DNA of 64,000 nucleotides, taken from NCBI GenBank assembly GCA_023105745.1, contig JALGQZ010000018.1, forward strand, positions 13,624,773 to 13,688,772, given 5' to 3'. This DNA comes from Austropuccinia psidii. Its lineage: Eukaryota > Basidiomycota > Pucciniomycetes > Pucciniales > Sphaerophragmiaceae. Every line of letters begins with the position of its first letter. The stretch's first letter is position 1. The position numbers and the translations under genes are program-made. Positions 61,235 to 64,000 of this stretch are shown in pieces. Under the pieces are notes generated by a model. The model made no database searches and was not told the origin of the DNA. It saw nothing but the letters and a program-made list of their open reading frames with translations.

Positions 61235-62586
61235 TTAACATTTTTTACTTCTTTTTTGATCCTGCATATTTCGTTCAAAGTACCCATTGACTCTTGAATT
61301 TATTTCGGTGGGTGTCATTTTCAAGAATTTGTCACCTACATTAAATAATTTATGGTTTATTTGAAAAGAACATCCAAAATGAGTAATTGTGTCATGATTG
61401 ATAATTTCTGGAGGTGGTTTTGTTGTATGATGAACCATTGTTGATGTCTTCCAAAGTATTTCCATGATGCCAGGTTTTTTTGAAAAATCGATCTCCATTT
61501 TTAATTCAGGGAAGTGTAAGCCATGTCCAGAGGGGGTGAAGATAGTAGGAAGTGGAAGGAAATCTTTTTTTGATACAAAAGAAAAAAATACCATAAGTCC
61601 AGGCATTGAGATCGTTTAAATCTTTGTGTGGCTTATTGAAAAATCCATCTTGGGTGACAATGACATTGGTAAACGATTTGAATCCTTCCTTGGGATTGGC
61701 AGAAGTCCATTTGAGTTGACTGAAGTTGGGTAATTGGGCTGCTTCCATTAATGATTGATTTTCATTTGCTGCTAATTTTGAAAAATGGGAGATTATTGAG
61801 TAAATGAATTCGTCATATTCATGAAGCTTGATCCATTGATTGTTATCTGTTTCAATTTGATGAGGAGTTAAACCAGGTTTTCTGGAGTAAACACCTAATA
61901 ATTTTGTAATCAGTCAGTAATTATTAAGGGAATATGACAAAAGGATCACACACCTGCAGATTTTCCAGCATCAGAACCAGATCGAAACCCAATACCTTTC
62001 ATAATGCCACCTTCGAGTTGCTTATTGGTTTTAATTTCTTGTTGATTTTGAGATAAGGACATTAATGTCATGACGATTTTTTGCAGCATTTGAGAGTGGC
62101 CAGAATAATTATCAAATGGGGTTATTTCATATATGATGACAGGCAAAAACGGCTTGGATGTTTTATTAATGAGGATATAAGGATGGGGAGAGTGTTAAGT
62201 GATGGAAGTTTTAACCATGAGGCATTTGAAGATTTCTTGTCAATCGAAATTGTGGAAAAGTTTTTAAATTCTTTTTTGGAATGGCCAAGGTGAGACATTA
62301 TTTCTTTTGAATCATGGATGTGTTGTCTTTGGCTTCGGGTGAGCTTTCTTTTATTATTTAATTTGGTATTATTATCCTCATGATGTTCTATATTTGGTTT
62401 AGTCCTAACCATGACATCAAGAGGAGTAATATGAGCTTCATCATCTTCCAAATCATTCTGATGATGTGCTGAGTCTGGTTTAGTCCTAACCATGACATCA
62501 TCAAACTGATTGGAAGAATGAGAAGGAGGAGGAGATTTTTTTTTGAATTTTAAGGATGATGGAAGGGATGGGAAATGAAATGACAT
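61235..62586 (-). CDS. TET/JBP-like 2OG-Fe(II) oxygenase (two homopolymer frameshifts)
   Basis: ATG at 62586; N-terminal 90 residues are Ser/Lys/His-rich with two copies of V-M-V-R-T-K-P. A Lys-rich helix and L-K-L-P-S-L-N lead to the oxygenase domain. Iron ligands: H (61626-61628) and D (61620-61622) of P-H-K-D, and a distal His (61430-61432) in W-K-T-x4-H-H-T. At the usual 2OG-binding Arg I read His (T-H-F-G-C). Intron 61895-61954 (60 bp, GTGTGT..TTAG) restores K-S-A-G-V-Y-S-R-K-P. The frame shifts at A5 (62145-62149) and A7 (61582-61588); otherwise about 430 residues. TET/JBP enzymes oxidise 5-methylcytosine or thymine; basidiomycete versions are expanded and transposon-linked. Frameshifts may be sequencing errors. 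Confidence 0.72.
61895..61954 (-). other. Intron of TET/JBP-like gene
   Basis: 60 bp on the minus strand, GTGTGTGATCC start and ATTATTAG end, with stops in the frame. Its removal joins two conserved oxygenase segments in phase. Confidence 0.75.
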
Positions 62587-62663
62587 TGCAAAAGAAACCC
62601 TTATAAATAATCCACCCCTACATGAACAAATAAAACAAAAATTAAAACAAAAAAGAAAAAAAA
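62587..62663. other. Upstream region of TET/JBP-like gene
   Basis: A-rich 5' flank between the start codon and the tandem array. I see no TATA box. Confidence 0.3.
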
Positions 62664-62957
62664 AGGTTAGTAAAGATCATAATCCAAAAAAAAAGTCGGA
62701 AATGGATAATGATGAGTGATGGTTAGTAAAGATCATAATCCAAAAAAAAAAAAGTCGGAAATGGATAATGATGAGTGATGGTTAGTAAAGATCATAATCC
62801 AAAAAAAAAAAAAGTCGGAAATGGATAATGATGAGTGATGGTTAGTAAAGATCATAATCCAAAAAAAAAAAAGTCGGAAATGGATAATGATGAGTGATGG
62901 TTAGTAAAGATCATAATCCAAAAAAAAAAAGTCGGAAATGGATAATGATGAGTGATG
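62664..62957. repeat. Tandem repeat of 56-60 bp, 5 copies, with variable poly-A
   Basis: Unit GGTTAGTAAAGATCATAATCC, then 9-13 A, then GTCGGAAATGG and ATAATGATGAGTGAT. Copies are identical except for the length of the A tract. Each keeps a CpG (GTCGG). It lies just upstream of the oxygenase gene. Confidence 0.9.
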
Positions 62958-63844
62958 TATGATGATGATTATAAAAAAAGAAAGAAATAATGATGGGTGG
63001 GTGAGTTGTGGATGATGATGGTGATGGGAGGTGCAAAAAAATGATTAAAATATTTTAAAAGACCAAAAGGACATTACCTACAGAAAAATTTAAAAAAAAT
63101 TAGCTAAAAAGGATTGTGATTGAACAAAAAGAAGAGAAATTCACTCACCTGAATTTTGAAAAAAGTGAGTTTTTTTTTAAGAGGGAAGGGTGAAAAATAA
63201 AAATAGAATAAAAATAATTGAGAATTGACAAATCAAATTTAAAAAATTTGGTGATTTTTTTTAAGAGGGAGGAGTGAAAAGCAAAAATGAAAATTAAAAT
63301 TTGAAATTCAAAAAAAAAAAATTTAAAAAAAGTTTTTTTTTTTTAATTGGGAGGGGTGAACAGTAAAAAAAAAAAAAAAATTCAATGAAATTAAAGGGAA
63401 AAATCAACTTTAAAAAGCAAATTAAAAATTAAGAATTAAAAATCAAAAATCAGCTGAACAAGGGACTTTGCCCATTTAAAAGTTGAAACCCTTCAAAATA
63501 AAAAATAACCATTAAATTTAAAAAAATATATAGAAAAAGATGAAAAAATTCCCCAACAAACCATAAAATGACATTTTCATAAAAAAGGAAACAAACTGTC
63601 ATCGAATTTGATTTTTAAACAGACTTCATATAAATGCTCAATGCAAAACTTGCCCAATTTTGCAAATCTGCCGCAAATTGCAAATAAATGTCATATGCAC
63701 TTGGAATGGCAAGTTGGTGCGTCAATTATGCATAAAAATTGAAATTTCCCTTTGGTAATAAAGTGGAGTTAGATTTCATGACATAAGATCAATAATTAAA
63801 CAAGCACCATATATAAATTGATCACATTACACATATGTAATAAG
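62958..63844. other. Low-complexity A-rich spacer with three purine-rich repeats
   Basis: Between two minus-strand genes. Three imperfect copies of a T-run followed by GAGGGAGGGGTGAA and A-rich sequence occur at 63165-63380 (spacing about 75-90 bp). The rest is A-rich. No frame seen. Confidence 0.5.
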
Positions 63845-64000
63845 TTATTTTTTATTGACTAATGCCAGAATGCGTTCCAGCTCCCCGATTGGCCTGCTTG
63901 ATGACAATGCCGCTATAGTGAGATCCATCTGGCATTGCTTTTCCTTCAATTCCAATTCAGGATTCCACTTTTCTTTTTCAAATTCATGTTTCTTTGCATT
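63845..64000 (-). CDS. C-terminus of a Harbinger Myb/coiled-coil partner-like protein (partial)
   Basis: 51 codons to the stop at 63845-63847, open to the window edge. Charged helical sequence with E-F-E-K-E-K-W-N, E-L-K-E-K-Q, and a Leu-rich tail (I-A-A-L-S, E-L-E-R-I-L-A-L-V-N). Second proteins of Harbinger elements have an N-terminal Myb/SANT-like domain and a charged helical C-terminus like this. The identification depends on composition and position, since the diagnostic domain is outside the window. CpG content is high, as in the transposase. Confidence 0.5.
   Translation of the reverse strand, partial: NAKKHEFEKEKWNPELELKEKQCQMDLTIAALSSSRPIGELERILALVNKK

Larger units (their letters stand above)
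59563..64000. mobile_element. PIF/Harbinger element with three genes (right end outside window)
   Basis: Candidate left end GGGTGTCAAAGTTACC at 59563 follows TAA, a typical Harbinger-type target. The first 190 bases repeat the word AAATCCCACA and variants at least six times, like transposase-binding subterminal repeats. Inside are the transposase (plus strand), a TET/JBP-like oxygenase (minus) and the end of a Myb-partner-like gene (minus). CpG is clearly more frequent in the transposase gene than in the old repeats to the left. Membership of all three genes in one element is inference until the right end is seen. Confidence 0.6.

Noticed and set aside
62081..62293. 70-codon plus-strand frame overlapping the oxygenase gene
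   Set aside because: Lies antisense to a conserved coding stretch; no independent support.

Overview
The window is AT-rich, CpG-poor eukaryotic DNA made almost entirely of transposable elements and satellites. I found no conventional single-copy host gene, rRNA or tRNA. The gag/pol sequences of the Ty3-type elements, the short GT-AG introns and the Harbinger-linked oxygenase fit a rust fungus (Pucciniales). Austropuccinia psidii, whose gigabase genome is packed with Ty3 elements of this kind, is my best guess; this rests on recognition and not on a search.

Layout. 1-6.4 kb: two Mutator-like (MULE) copies arranged head to head, the right one split by a solo LTR (family A, 3905-5638). 7.7-39.1 kb: a nested stack. 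An unclassified repeat (family C) was split by a 30-kb Ty3 copy (family B, 8628-38649, minus strand). B was itself invaded by a solo A LTR (9307-11113), a MITE with MULE-like ends, a solo LTR of a fourth family (D), and a full-length family A Ty3 element (27963-38036, minus strand, target duplication AATAA). A tandem duplication of about 6 kb (15752-21370 / 21371-27566) copied B's gag, its 5' LTR, the MITE and most of D. 39-48.8 kb: old sequence with no recognisable genes. 48.8-51.8 kb: a 3-kb array of a 9-bp repeat. 53.5-55 kb: a second, uninterrupted copy of C. 57.1-57.3 and 58.8-59.6 kb: 28-bp and 12-bp tandem arrays.

59.56-64.0 kb: the least decayed and most interesting part. It holds a PIF/Harbinger transposase gene (intact, one 56-bp intron) convergent with a TET/JBP-like 2OG-Fe(II) oxygenase gene (broken only by two homopolymer frameshifts), followed by the 3' end of a third gene resembling the Myb/coiled-coil partner of Harbinger transposases. 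This looks like a DNA transposon carrying its own predicted 5-methylcytosine oxygenase.

Together the region is a record of successive insertions. Paralogous empty sites inside the same window confirm three of them (A into B, MITE into B, B into C). Both Ty3 families are inactivated by stops and catalytic-residue changes, whereas the Harbinger block looks young. Coordinates of diffuse repeats and decayed genes are approximate.
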